From NCBI GenBank assembly GCA_947632385.1, contig CANRPD010000006.1, positions 1-60,394 on the forward strand: a stretch of DNA of 60,394 nt. The letters are read 5' to 3'. This document shows, piece after piece, positions 50,268-58,561 of the stretch. A program made the translations under genes and the position numbers. Each line of letters opens with the position of its first letter. Position 1 is the stretch's first letter. The notes below the pieces were generated by a model, which ran no database searches, was not told where the DNA came from, and saw only the letters and a program-made list of their open reading frames with translations. Source of the stretch: an uncultured Clostridia bacterium. GTDB lineage: Bacteria > Bacillota > Clostridia > Oscillospirales > Acutalibacteraceae.

Positions 50268-53200
50268 GCCTTTTTTTCCCCGATGACCCCCGTTTCCCGA
50301 TACCGCCGGCTCTCCCCCCGGTTCAGCGCCGTGGAGTAGAGGAACAGCTCCCCCACCGGCATCCCGGTCACGGCCTCCATGGCCGCCGCGTACAGCCGCA
50401 CCTGGGGCAGATACCGCTCCCACAGCGCCGCCATGTCCCGCACCCGGTCCGTCTTGAAGTCCACGATGTGCAGCACGCCGTCCTCCACGAAGGTGCAGTC
50501 CACGGCCCCCTGCAGGATCACCGTCTCCTCGCCCGCGTCTGCCCGGTCCGGCTGGGCCAGCGCCGCGGGGATCACCGCCGTGAACCGCCGCTCCCGGCGC
50601 ACGTCTCCCGAGGCCAGCACCCGCCGCCCCAGGTCGCTCTCCAGATAGGCCCGCACCTTGCCCAGGTCCACCGCTGCGGCCTGCTCCGCCGTCAGGAACG
50701 CCTGTCCCACCAGCCGCTCCAGCTCCCCACGGGGATCCTCCAGCGCCCGGTGCAGGTCCGCATACTGCATGAAATCGTGCAGGGCCGTGCCCCGTTCCGC
50801 CGGGGTCATGCCCTGCCGGCCCATCCACGCCGGCCGGGAGAGGCTCTCTCCCCGGTCTGGGTCCTGGGCCGCCGTCAGCCGGGAGGCCGCCACCTTCACC
50901 GGCAGCCCCAGTCCCCCGGCATAGGGATAGACGAACTCCACCTGCCGCCGCAGCCGCTCCAGCAGCGCGGGGTCCGCCGCCTGCCGGGGCCCGGTCCTCT
51001 CCGGCGCCGCTTCCGGCTCCGGCCGGTCCCTCTCCTGCCGGATCCGCCAGGGGGTGTAGTCCTCCGCCACCGCCCAGTGCTCCGGTACGCCGGCCCGTTC
51101 CCGCAGAGCGGCGCCGTCCGGGTGCAGCAGCCCGCACAGGATCAGCCACTGCAGGGCGGTGCGGGCCCCCCGCACCGTGTAGGGGGCGATCCCCTCCTCG
51201 CTCACCTGCATCCCCAGCTTCTCCACCGTCCGGCCCAGGTCCTCCCCGCACCCCAACAGGATCAGCTTTTCCCGGGCCCGGGTCATGGCCACATACAGCA
51301 CCCGCAGCTCCTCTGCCGCTTCTCCCCGGGCCGTCTCCAGGGCGATGGCCTCCCGGGCCGCGGTGCTCAGCCGGGCGGGGCTGCCGGGAGCCTTCACCCG
51401 CACCCCCAGGCCCAGCTCCGGGTGCAGCAGCACCTCGTTGGCCCGGTCCGTGGCAAAGCCCCGGCCCAGTCCCGCCACGATGCACACCGGGAACTCCAGC
51501 CCCTTGGACCGGTGGATGCTCATCACGGACACCGCATCCATCCCGTCGGGCCGGGTCTGGGCCCCCTGCAGGTCGGACCCGCTCTCCCGCAGCCGGTCCA
51601 AAAACCGCACGAATCCGGACACCCCCCGGTATCCCGCCGTCTCGTATTCCCGGGCATAGGCCTGCAGCAGCCGCAGGTTCCCCAGCCGTCCTTCGCCGCC
51701 CTCCATGGCCAGCACCAGGTCGTCATAGCCCGTCCGCCGGTACACCCAGCTGAGGAACGCATCCGCGGGCAGCGTGGCCGCCAGGGACCGCATCTTCGCC
51801 AGGTCCTCCGCCACCTGGGCGCACCGGGGGTCCGTCTGGGCCGCCCGGGTCAGGGACACATACACCGACACCGTCTTGTCCTCCGCCCGCAGCCGGGCCG
51901 CGTCATCCGCCGAGAACCCGTACAGCGGGCTCATCAGCACCGCCAGCAGCTCGATGTCCTGGTTCGGGTTGTCGATGACCCGCAGCAGCGCCGTCATCAC
52001 GCCGATCTCCGCCGCGGTGAAGAACCCGCCCGACACCGTGGCCCGGGCCGGCACCCCCAGCCGGGTCAGCACCTGGGCATAGCGGTGGGCATAGGCGTTG
52101 GCGGACCGCAGCAGGATGCACACGTCGCCGTAGCCCACCGGCCGGGTCCCATTCCCGTCCCGCACCGGCAGCCCGCTTGCCACCAGCTCCCGGATCCGCC
52201 CCGCCAGGAACCGCGCCTCCGCGTCCTCCCCGGGGGTCCCGGCGGGCCGGTCCAGCAGCACCAGCTCCGTCTCATAGCCCGTCCCCTCCGGGCACTCCGC
52301 CCCATAGGTCAGCCGCTCCTCCCCGATATAGGCGATGTCCCCCGCCTCCCGGGTCATCAGCCGGGAGAACACGAAGTTCACCGTGTCCACCACCTCCCGC
52401 CGGGAGCGGAAGTTCCGGTCCAGCACCAGGTACGCCGGGTGATTTTTCCGGTCCCGGTCGTATTTGGCATACCCCCGCCGACACCGCAGGAAGATCTCCG
52501 GCATGGCCCGGCGGAAGCTGTAGATGCTCTGCTTCACGTCCCCTACCATGAACAGGTTCTTCCCGTCCCGGCTGATGGCCCGGAACAGCGCGTCCTGCAC
52601 CTCGTTGATGTCCTGGTACTCGTCGATCATCACCTCGTCGAACCGCTGGGCCACCTCCCGGGCCGTGGGGGTAGGGGTCCCCTCCGGGGTGAGGAACAGC
52701 CCCACCGCAAAGTGCTCCAGGTCGCTGTAATCCAGCACGTTCTCCTCCCGCTTGCGCGCCGCATACCGCCGGGCAAAGTCCAGCGTCAGCCGGGCCAGGC
52801 TCTCCACCAGCGGGGCCGCCAGCCGCAGCTCCCGGGCGGCGTCCGCCCGGGTGCCGGTGAGCAGCTTCCCCAGGCTCTCCGCCACGGCCTTCACCTCCCG
52901 GCGCACCGCCTCCAGCCGCTCCTTGAGGGCCTCGTCCCCCGCGCCCCGCACCGCCTTCCGGTGCACCGGGGCAAAGCTCCCCATCCGGGCGGCGGCCGCG
53001 TCCCAGTCCCCCCGGGCGCACAGGGTCTCCAGCTCGGCGAAAAACGCCCCGTCCCCGCCGAACGCCTCCAGATAGCTCTCTCCCAGGGGCCCCGCCGCCT
53101 CTGCGGCCTGGGCGCCGCCCCGCACACACAGCCGGGCGCAGTATTCCGCGCTTTCCCGGGCATATTCCAGCAGCACCCGCTCCCAGGGGGCGGGGTCTCC

Positions 53201-53800
53201 GCGCACATACAGCTCCGTCTTCTCCTGCAGCCACCGCTCCGGGAAGGGGTGGGACTGCATGAACCGGTACAGCTGCAGCACCATCTCCCCCAGCCGCCGG
53301 TCGTCCCGCTCCCCGGAGAACGCATCCGCCAGCTCCCGGACGGTCCCCTGCTCAAAGGCCTCCCCCAGGGCCTCGCTCACCGCCTGGGCGGTCATCTCCT
53401 CCTCCTGCTTGTCGGAGAGGATCCGGAAATCCGGGCTCAGGTCCAGCAGGTGGAAGAACTCCCGCACCGTCTCCGCGCAAAAGCTGTCCACCGTGCCGAT
53501 GTGCGCCTGCCCCAGCAGCAGGCTCTGCCGCCGCAGGCTGGCGTCGCCCGGGCGCTCCAGCTGCAGCTGGAACAGCGCCTTCTCCAGCCGGGCCCGCATC
53601 TCCGCGGCCGCCGCCTTGGTGAAGGTCACCACCAGCAGCCGGTCGGCGGGGGTGGGGCGCTCGGGGTCGGTGAGCCGTTCCACCGCCCGCTGCACCAGCA
53701 CCGCCGTCTTCCCGGACCCCGCAGCCGCCGCCACCAGCAGCGTCCCCGCCCGGGCGTCGATGGCGTCCTGCTGGCTGTCGGTCCATGTCCGTGTGCTCAT
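50264..53800 (-). CDS. addA: ATP-dependent helicase/nuclease subunit A (AddA)
   Basis: 1178 residues from the ATG at 53800; the frame runs upstream only as a shadow of addB. UvrD-type helicase: Q-motif WTDSQQDAI, Walker A VAAAAGSGKTAVLV (about 24-37), Walker B VMIDEYQDIN, and motif VI YVAMTRAREKLIL; C-terminal RecB-type nuclease with GAVDCTFVEDG and HIVDFKTDRV (catalytic D..DFK). With AddB it resects double-strand breaks to Chi-like sites for RecA. The ATG overlaps the addB stop as ATGA. Confidence 0.96.
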   Translation of the reverse strand: MSTRTWTDSQQDAIDARAGTLLVAAAAGSGKTAVLVQRAVERLTDPERPTPADRLLVVTFTKAAAAEMRARLEKALFQLQLERPGDASLRRQSLLLGQAHIGTVDSFCAETVREFFHLLDLSPDFRILSDKQEEEMTAQAVSEALGEAFEQGTVRELADAFSGERDDRRLGEMVLQLYRFMQSHPFPERWLQEKTELYVRGDPAPWERVLLEYARESAEYCARLCVRGGAQAAEAAGPLGESYLEAFGGDGAFFAELETLCARGDWDAAAARMGSFAPVHRKAVRGAGDEALKERLEAVRREVKAVAESLGKLLTGTRADAARELRLAAPLVESLARLTLDFARRYAARKREENVLDYSDLEHFAVGLFLTPEGTPTPTAREVAQRFDEVMIDEYQDINEVQDALFRAISRDGKNLFMVGDVKQSIYSFRRAMPEIFLRCRRGYAKYDRDRKNHPAYLVLDRNFRSRREVVDTVNFVFSRLMTREAGDIAYIGEERLTYGAECPEGTGYETELVLLDRPAGTPGEDAEARFLAGRIRELVASGLPVRDGNGTRPVGYGDVCILLRSANAYAHRYAQVLTRLGVPARATVSGGFFTAAEIGVMTALLRVIDNPNQDIELLAVLMSPLYGFSADDAARLRAEDKTVSVYVSLTRAAQTDPRCAQVAEDLAKMRSLAATLPADAFLSWVYRRTGYDDLVLAMEGGEGRLGNLRLLQAYAREYETAGYRGVSGFVRFLDRLRESGSDLQGAQTRPDGMDAVSVMSIHRSKGLEFPVCIVAGLGRGFATDRANEVLLHPELGLGVRVKAPGSPARLSTAAREAIALETARGEAAEELRVLYVAMTRAREKLILLGCGEDLGRTVEKLGMQVSEEGIAPYTVRGARTALQWLILCGLLHPDGAALRERAGVPEHWAVAEDYTPWRIRQERDRPEPEAAPERTGPRQAADPALLERLRRQVEFVYPYAGGLGLPVKVAASRLTAAQDPDRGESLSRPAWMGRQGMTPAERGTALHDFMQYADLHRALEDPRGELERLVGQAFLTAEQAAAVDLGKVRAYLESDLGRRVLASGDVRRERRFTAVIPAALAQPDRADAGEETVILQGAVDCTFVEDGVLHIVDFKTDRVRDMAALWERYLPQVRLYAAAMEAVTGMPVGELFLYSTALNRGESRRYRETGVIGEKKA

Positions 53801-56800
53801 CCGCGCTCCCCTCCTTCCGCCGCGCCGCTTTCTCGGATCCGCCGCAGCACCTCGTCGGCGCCGGCCTTGTCCGGCACCGTGTCCTTGTCGTCGAATTCCT
53901 GCCCGCACACCGCCCGATACGGGCAGAACCGGCAGCTGTTCTGGTTCACCAGGCAGGGCTTGGCCTGGGCGCTGCCCCGGGCCAGGGCCGCCCCCATGGT
54001 GGCGATGAGCCGCCGGCACCACCCCAGCACCGCGGTCAGGTCCTCCGGGGAGAGCACCGCGCTGCGGCCGCTCACCCGGCCGTCCCGGTTCAGGCTGGCG
54101 GGGATGAACTGCCCCTTGGCCGCCGCCTCCATGGCCTGGATGATCTCCGGGCTCTCCAGCACCAGGCCGCTCATGCGCAGCTGCCGCTGGGCCGCCTGCT
54201 CCAGCTTTTCGCCGTCCTCCCCCCGGCCCCCGGTGACGCTGGGCTCCGCCGCCGGCATGTAGAGGATCCCCGCCGGCAGCCGCTGCCCGTTCTCCACCAG
54301 GGCCGCCAGGTACACCAGCATCTGCATGTTCAGCCCATACAGCACGTCCACCAGCTGGAACTGCTTTTTCCCGGTCTTGTAGTCCACCACCCGGACGTAC
54401 TCCTGCCCGTCCAGCACCACCGTGTCCGCCCGGTCGATGGTCCCCCCCACGGTGACCCACCGGCCGTCCCCGGTCTCCACCTTGAGCGCCGGGAACCCCG
54501 GGGTGCGGCCCAGCCCCAGCTCGAAGGCAGCAGGCTGGAACCGGCTCTGGGCCAGCTCCGCCTCCACGTGGCGGATGAGCACCACCGCCGACCGGGCCAT
54601 CCGGTCCAGGCGGTACTTTTCCCGGCCGGAGAGCAGCCCGAAGCCCCCCAGATTCCCGTCCGCATACCGCCGGATGAGGTCCTGCACCCGCTCCAGCAGC
54701 GCCGCCTCCGAGAGCCCGGCCCGCTCTTCCGCCGGCCACTGGAACACCTGCTCGAAGAGGTAGTGCATCAGCGTGCCGTATTCCATCACGTCCACCTGGG
54801 CGCTGCGCCGCTCCTGCACCCCCAGGCCGAACCGACAGAAATACTTGAACGGGCAGGCGTGGAACGTCTCGATCTGGGTGGGCGAGAGATACGGGTTTTT
54901 CCCGTACAGCCGCTCCGCCAGCCCCGGCGCGGTGAGGGAAAAGCTCCGCTGCCCCGCCGCCCGCTCCAGGGCCTCCAGCCGCCCGGCATAGGCCTCCTCC
55001 CCGGCGAACAGCGCCCGCAGCGCCGCCGCCTGGGGGGTGTCCTCCCGGAAATGGGCCGCCATGCGGGAAAAAGCCGCCTCCCAGGAGTTGGCCAGCAGCT
55101 CCTCCGGCGGGTCCGAACGGGTCTCCAGCCCCGGGAACACCGCCCGGATGTCCTCCACCAGCTCGCTGGGGACCCGGTCCTCCCCGCCCAGGCTCCGGGG
55201 CCAGGAGACGAACAGCAGCTCGCTGGGCAGGCACGCCGCGGAATACGCCAGATACCGCTCCTCCAAAGCCCGCTGCTCCAGGGGGTCCCCCAGGGGCAGG
55301 TCCAGGGCGATGAGGGCCCGGCGCTCCACGTCGGAGAAGACCCCGGAGGTCTTGGGCGTCAGGGGGAAGTCCCCCTGGGCCGCCCCCAGCAGGAACACCG
55401 CCCGGGGGGTGGACTGGCGCACCTGCTCCACGGTGCCGAACAGCACCTCGTCGGCGGTCTGGGGGATCTCGGAGACGTCCTCCGCCGCCAGCACCTCCCG
55501 CAGCAGCCGGACATACCGCTCCCGGGAGAGGGGCCGGTCCCCCACCAGGCTGTGGAACTGGTCCAGCAGCTCCATCACCCGGTCCCAGATGCGCAGCTGC
55601 TTTTGAGCGAGCCCCGGGTCCCCGGCATCCTCCAGCGCCCGGCAGTAGGCCGGCAGGTTCTCCTCCATGCCGAAGGCCGTCAGCAGGTCGTACACCGCCT
55701 GGGAGATCTGGGCGCCGGTGGCATCCCGGGTGGCGGCGGCAAAGCGCTCCAGCGGCCGGACGAGCCGGGTGCGCAGGTCGTTGAGGACCTCCAGAAACGC
55801 CCGGTCCGCCTCGGTCTCCTCCTGCCCGAAGCCCCGGGGGTGCCGGACAAAGGGCTGCCGCCAGGCCGCCCCCTGCACCCGCCACAAAAACGCGTAATTT
55901 TCCAGGTCGGCGATCTCCTCGGCGGTGAACCCGGAGACCCCGGTCTTCAGCATCTCCAGCAGGGCCTGGGTGTCAAAGCCCTTCTGCACCGCGTCGAAGG
56001 CCCCCAGGATGAACCGGGGCACGGGCTCCGCGTCCACCTGCTGGGGCTCGGAGACGAAACAGGGCACGTCCCGCTGGGCCAGGGCCACGTCCAGGCAACC
56101 GTAGTAGGGCTCCGGGCTGCGGCACACCAGGGTGAAATCCCGGTAATGCCAGCCCTTTTCCATCACCAGCCGGCGGATGGCGGCGGCGGCGAAGGCCGCC
56201 TCCTCGAACACGTCCCGGGCGGCGAAGAGCCCCACCGCCTGGCAGGTCTCCCCGGGCAGGCGCTCTCCCGGCGAAAACAGCTGGGCTTCCAGGAGCTTGA
56301 GGTCCTGGTTTTGGAACCTGGGGCTGCCGGTGAGCACCACCGGCCGCTCCACCGGCACCCCCCAGTCCGCCGCGGCGCGGGTGAGCCGGGCCCGGGTGCG
56401 CTCCACCAGGGCAAACAGCCCCGTGGCGCCCCGGTCCAGCCCATCGGTGCACAAAGTCACCACCAGCCGGTCCGCCCGCCGCAGGATCTGGGTCAAGACC
56501 GCCGTTTCCTGGGCCGTGAACCCCTCGAAGGAGTCCACGAACACCGTGGCCCCGGCAAAGAAATCGCTGGTCTCCAAAGCCGCCGCCAGCCGGGTCAGGT
56601 CGTCCCGGGGATCCAGGTAGGAGGCGGCCACCAGGGCCTCGTAGGCGCCGTAGAGCAGCGCGATCTCCCGGAGCTTGGCCTTCAGGCCCCCTTTGGGCAG
56701 CTTTTGGGCGGTCTCGGTGAGCTGCTGGGGGGTGACGCCGCACAGCTTCATCTCGTTGACGGCCGTGAGCATCACGTCGGTGACGCGGCCCGCCCCGGCG

Positions 56801-57129
56801 GCGTTTTTGTAGACCTCCAGCTGGTCCTCGCAGGCGGAGAGGGCCAAACTCATGAGGATCCGGCGGCCGCCGTCGGAGAGGCGGCGGCCCGCGGCCCCCC
56901 CGGTGACCCGGAAGACCTCCTCCGCCAAACGGGTGAAGCTGAACACCCCCACCTCCCCGGCCAGACGGGGCCCGCACAGGCCCAGCATGGCCTTTTCCGT
57001 GGCGAAGGAGTACTGCTCCGGCACCAGGAGGAAGAGCTTGTTGCGCCCCTCCCGGGCCAGGGCGGACAGGCTCCGCCGGGCGTATTCCGTTTTGCCGCTG
57101 CCGGCGCGGCCCAGCACGAACTGCAGCAC
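53797..57129 (-). CDS. addB: ATP-dependent nuclease subunit B (AddB)
   Basis: 1110 residues from a GTG at 57129 with AAAGGGGGGG upstream. Walker A LGRAGSGKTEYAR at the N-terminus, inactivated helicase-like middle, and a C-terminal nuclease (ALKVETGDGRWVTVGGTIDR, VDYKTGKKQF). Four Cys for the Fe-S cluster: one in FHACPFKYFC and three in SCRFCPYRAVCG. First gene of addBA, with its own promoter. Confidence 0.95.
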   Translation of the reverse strand: MLQFVLGRAGSGKTEYARRSLSALAREGRNKLFLLVPEQYSFATEKAMLGLCGPRLAGEVGVFSFTRLAEEVFRVTGGAAGRRLSDGGRRILMSLALSACEDQLEVYKNAAGAGRVTDVMLTAVNEMKLCGVTPQQLTETAQKLPKGGLKAKLREIALLYGAYEALVAASYLDPRDDLTRLAAALETSDFFAGATVFVDSFEGFTAQETAVLTQILRRADRLVVTLCTDGLDRGATGLFALVERTRARLTRAAADWGVPVERPVVLTGSPRFQNQDLKLLEAQLFSPGERLPGETCQAVGLFAARDVFEEAAFAAAAIRRLVMEKGWHYRDFTLVCRSPEPYYGCLDVALAQRDVPCFVSEPQQVDAEPVPRFILGAFDAVQKGFDTQALLEMLKTGVSGFTAEEIADLENYAFLWRVQGAAWRQPFVRHPRGFGQEETEADRAFLEVLNDLRTRLVRPLERFAAATRDATGAQISQAVYDLLTAFGMEENLPAYCRALEDAGDPGLAQKQLRIWDRVMELLDQFHSLVGDRPLSRERYVRLLREVLAAEDVSEIPQTADEVLFGTVEQVRQSTPRAVFLLGAAQGDFPLTPKTSGVFSDVERRALIALDLPLGDPLEQRALEERYLAYSAACLPSELLFVSWPRSLGGEDRVPSELVEDIRAVFPGLETRSDPPEELLANSWEAAFSRMAAHFREDTPQAAALRALFAGEEAYAGRLEALERAAGQRSFSLTAPGLAERLYGKNPYLSPTQIETFHACPFKYFCRFGLGVQERRSAQVDVMEYGTLMHYLFEQVFQWPAEERAGLSEAALLERVQDLIRRYADGNLGGFGLLSGREKYRLDRMARSAVVLIRHVEAELAQSRFQPAAFELGLGRTPGFPALKVETGDGRWVTVGGTIDRADTVVLDGQEYVRVVDYKTGKKQFQLVDVLYGLNMQMLVYLAALVENGQRLPAGILYMPAAEPSVTGGRGEDGEKLEQAAQRQLRMSGLVLESPEIIQAMEAAAKGQFIPASLNRDGRVSGRSAVLSPEDLTAVLGWCRRLIATMGAALARGSAQAKPCLVNQNSCRFCPYRAVCGQEFDDKDTVPDKAGADEVLRRIRESGAAEGGERG

Positions 57130-57178
57130 GGGTGTTCCCCCCCTTTTTCTGCCCAGGGCAGACTTTTCACTGTGTTTT

Positions 57179-57207
57179 ATTATAGCACAAAATGAGGGAT
57201 TTGTCCA
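57179..57207 (-). promoter_or_regulatory. Sigma-A promoter of addBA
   Basis: TGGACA (57207-57202), 17 bp, TATAAT (57184-57179) on the minus strand with TGC extended -10. A TCTGCCC/GGGCAGA inverted repeat (57149-57163) lies in the short leader. Confidence 0.8.
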
Positions 57208-57273
57208 GAGGAAATCGAAAAAATGTTCGGAGAAATTTCAGTGGGTTTTTTGTGCAGTTTTTTCGGGAGGCGG

Positions 57274-57389
57274 CCGCCGCGCCGCCGGGAGGGGTGTGGA
57301 GGGGGAGAAAAGCCAGGCGAGATGGGGCTCCCGGCGCTTTTCGCCCCAGGCGAAAAGGGCCCGGCCCGCAGGGGCGGGCAGCGCGGCGG
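57274..57389. repeat. Cloverleaf-type palindromic intergenic repeat, copy 4
   Basis: Outer stem CCGCCGCGC (57274-57282)/GCGCGGCGG (57381-57389). Arms: CGCCGGGAG/CTCCCGGCG (57283-57336, long 36-nt loop), CTTTTCGCC/GGCGAAAAG (57337-57357, loop CCA) and GCCCG/CGGGC (57364-57379). It is about 90 percent alike to copy 5 over 57271-57404. Confidence 0.8.
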
Positions 57390-57606
57390 AGGGCGGGCGG
57401 GTGGGAAAAAAAGAGGGAAAAGCGGTCACCAGCGGACAAAAACGGGCCGGAAGTGTACCGGAACCCCACCCAAACAGGGGGTTTTCGGGCACGAAGCGGG
57501 TCGGAGGCGGTTTTTGGGCGGATGCGGCAGGGTTCCGGGGCGTTTTTGGGGGGCAGCGGTAGCGTTCCGGCAATTGGAAGGCCGCAGGAGGGGTGCGGTG
57601 GAGCGG

Positions 57607-57721
57607 CCGCCGCGCCGCCGGGAGGGGTGTGGAGAGGGGGAAAGGCCAGGCGGGACGGGGCTCCGGGCCCTTTTCGCCCCAGGCGAAAAGGGCCCGGCCG
57701 CGGGGGCGGGCAGCGCGGCGG
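57607..57721. repeat. Cloverleaf-type palindromic intergenic repeat, copy 5
   Basis: Outer stem CCGCCGCGC (57607-57615)/GCGCGGCGG (57713-57721). The central arm is extended to 14 bp: GGGCCCTTTTCGCC/GGCGAAAAGGGCCC (57665-57695). The first arm has lost pairing compared with copy 4, and the third is short. Direct repeat of copy 4, same orientation, 333 bp apart. Confidence 0.8.
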
Positions 57722-57807
57722 AGGGCGGGCGGGTGGGAAAAGCTGGAAAAAATGGCATAATCCGGGGAAAAGGGGGCATCCTCCCGGCAGCAAAGGAGGC
57801 GCGAAAA

Positions 57808-58407
57808 ATGCACGGGAAAGTGCGGTTGTTTTTGGGGGCGTTCGGGCTGGCGGTGCTGGCCAGCTGGTTTCGGTGCGCGGCGGGGTGCCAGACCCTGCCG
57901 GAACAGGTGCTGCGGCTGCACGTGGTGGCCAATTCCGACGGGGAGGCGGACCAGGCGGTGAAGCGGGACGTGCGGGACGCCGTGCTGGGGATGGCGGGAG
58001 AGGTGCTCGCCGGGGCGCAGACTCTGGAGGAGGCCAACACGGCCCTGTGCCTGCACCTGCAGGCGGTGGAACGCGCTGCGGCGGGGGCGGCCCGGGGCCA
58101 GGCGGTGCGGGTGGAGGTGACGGAGATGTTCTTCCCCACCCGGGAATATGCAGATTTCACGCTGCCGGCGGGGCGGTACCGGACGCTGCGGGTGACCCTG
58201 GGCAGCGGGCAGGGGCACAACTGGTGGTGCGTGGTGTTCCCCGGGCTGTGCCTGCCCGCCGCCGCCGACCGGGAGGAGCTGGACCTGCTGGGGGACGTGC
58301 AGCGGGACATCGCCGGGCACCCGGAGCAGTACCGGGTGCGGCTGAAGACCGTGGAGTGGTACGAGGAGGCCCGGGACTGGCTGCGGGAATTGTTTGTAAA
58401 GGAATAA
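57808..58407 (+). CDS. spoIIR: Stage II sporulation protein R
   Basis: 199 residues from the ATG at 57808 (AAAGGAGG). Signal peptide (about 1-27), then the SpoIIR domain: VLRLHVVANSDGEADQAVKRD, VRDAVLG, VTEMFFPTREYADFTLPAG and GHNWWCVVFPGLCLP. Made in the forespore under sigma-F, it is secreted into the intermembrane space and activates SpoIIGA (encoded at 22229) to process sigma-E. Confidence 0.95.
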   Translation: MHGKVRLFLGAFGLAVLASWFRCAAGCQTLPEQVLRLHVVANSDGEADQAVKRDVRDAVLGMAGEVLAGAQTLEEANTALCLHLQAVERAAAGAARGQAVRVEVTEMFFPTREYADFTLPAGRYRTLRVTLGSGQGHNWWCVVFPGLCLPAAADREELDLLGDVQRDIAGHPEQYRVRLKTVEWYEEARDWLRELFVKE

Positions 58408-58523
58408 AGCTTTGCAGGAAAAGTGAGTCAGGGCGGGAAAAACCAGCTTCTGTAAAGTAATAATACTTTTCGAAATTTTTTGAAAAAATGAAAATAGCGC
58501 TTTCCTTGGAGGGCCGTTCGTGG

Positions 58524-58529
58524 TACAAT
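58524..58529 (+). promoter_or_regulatory. Extended -10 element of the ribosomal-protection GTPase gene
   Basis: TGGTACAAT upstream of the gene, about 33 nt before the ATG; the -35 at 17 bp (TTTCCT) is weak. A small AT-rich inverted repeat AAAGTA/TACTTT (58454-58469) lies between spoIIR and this promoter and may act as a weak terminator. Confidence 0.5.
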
Positions 58530-58561
58530 AGAGGGAGCAAAAACGAACGGGGCGGGATGGC

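Larger units (their letters stand above)
57130..57807. other. Gene-free 0.68-kb region between addB and spoIIR
   Basis: No credible gene: the plus-strand frame that enters spoIIR from upstream has no ribosome site and encodes Arg/Gly-rich low complexity from GC repeats. It holds the addBA promoter and two near-identical cloverleaf repeats separated by about 200 bp of G-rich DNA. A forespore sigma-F promoter is expected before spoIIR but no convincing match was found. Confidence 0.6.

Noticed and set aside
53801..55885. A 690-residue extension in front of AddA
   Set aside because: The extension is a frame-shifted shadow of addB. AddA starts at the ATG at 53800 with MSTRTWTDSQQDAI.
57390..57807. 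A sigma-F promoter for spoIIR
   Set aside because: Stretches such as GCATA near 57752 were considered, but no -10 with the sigma-F pattern lies at the right distance.
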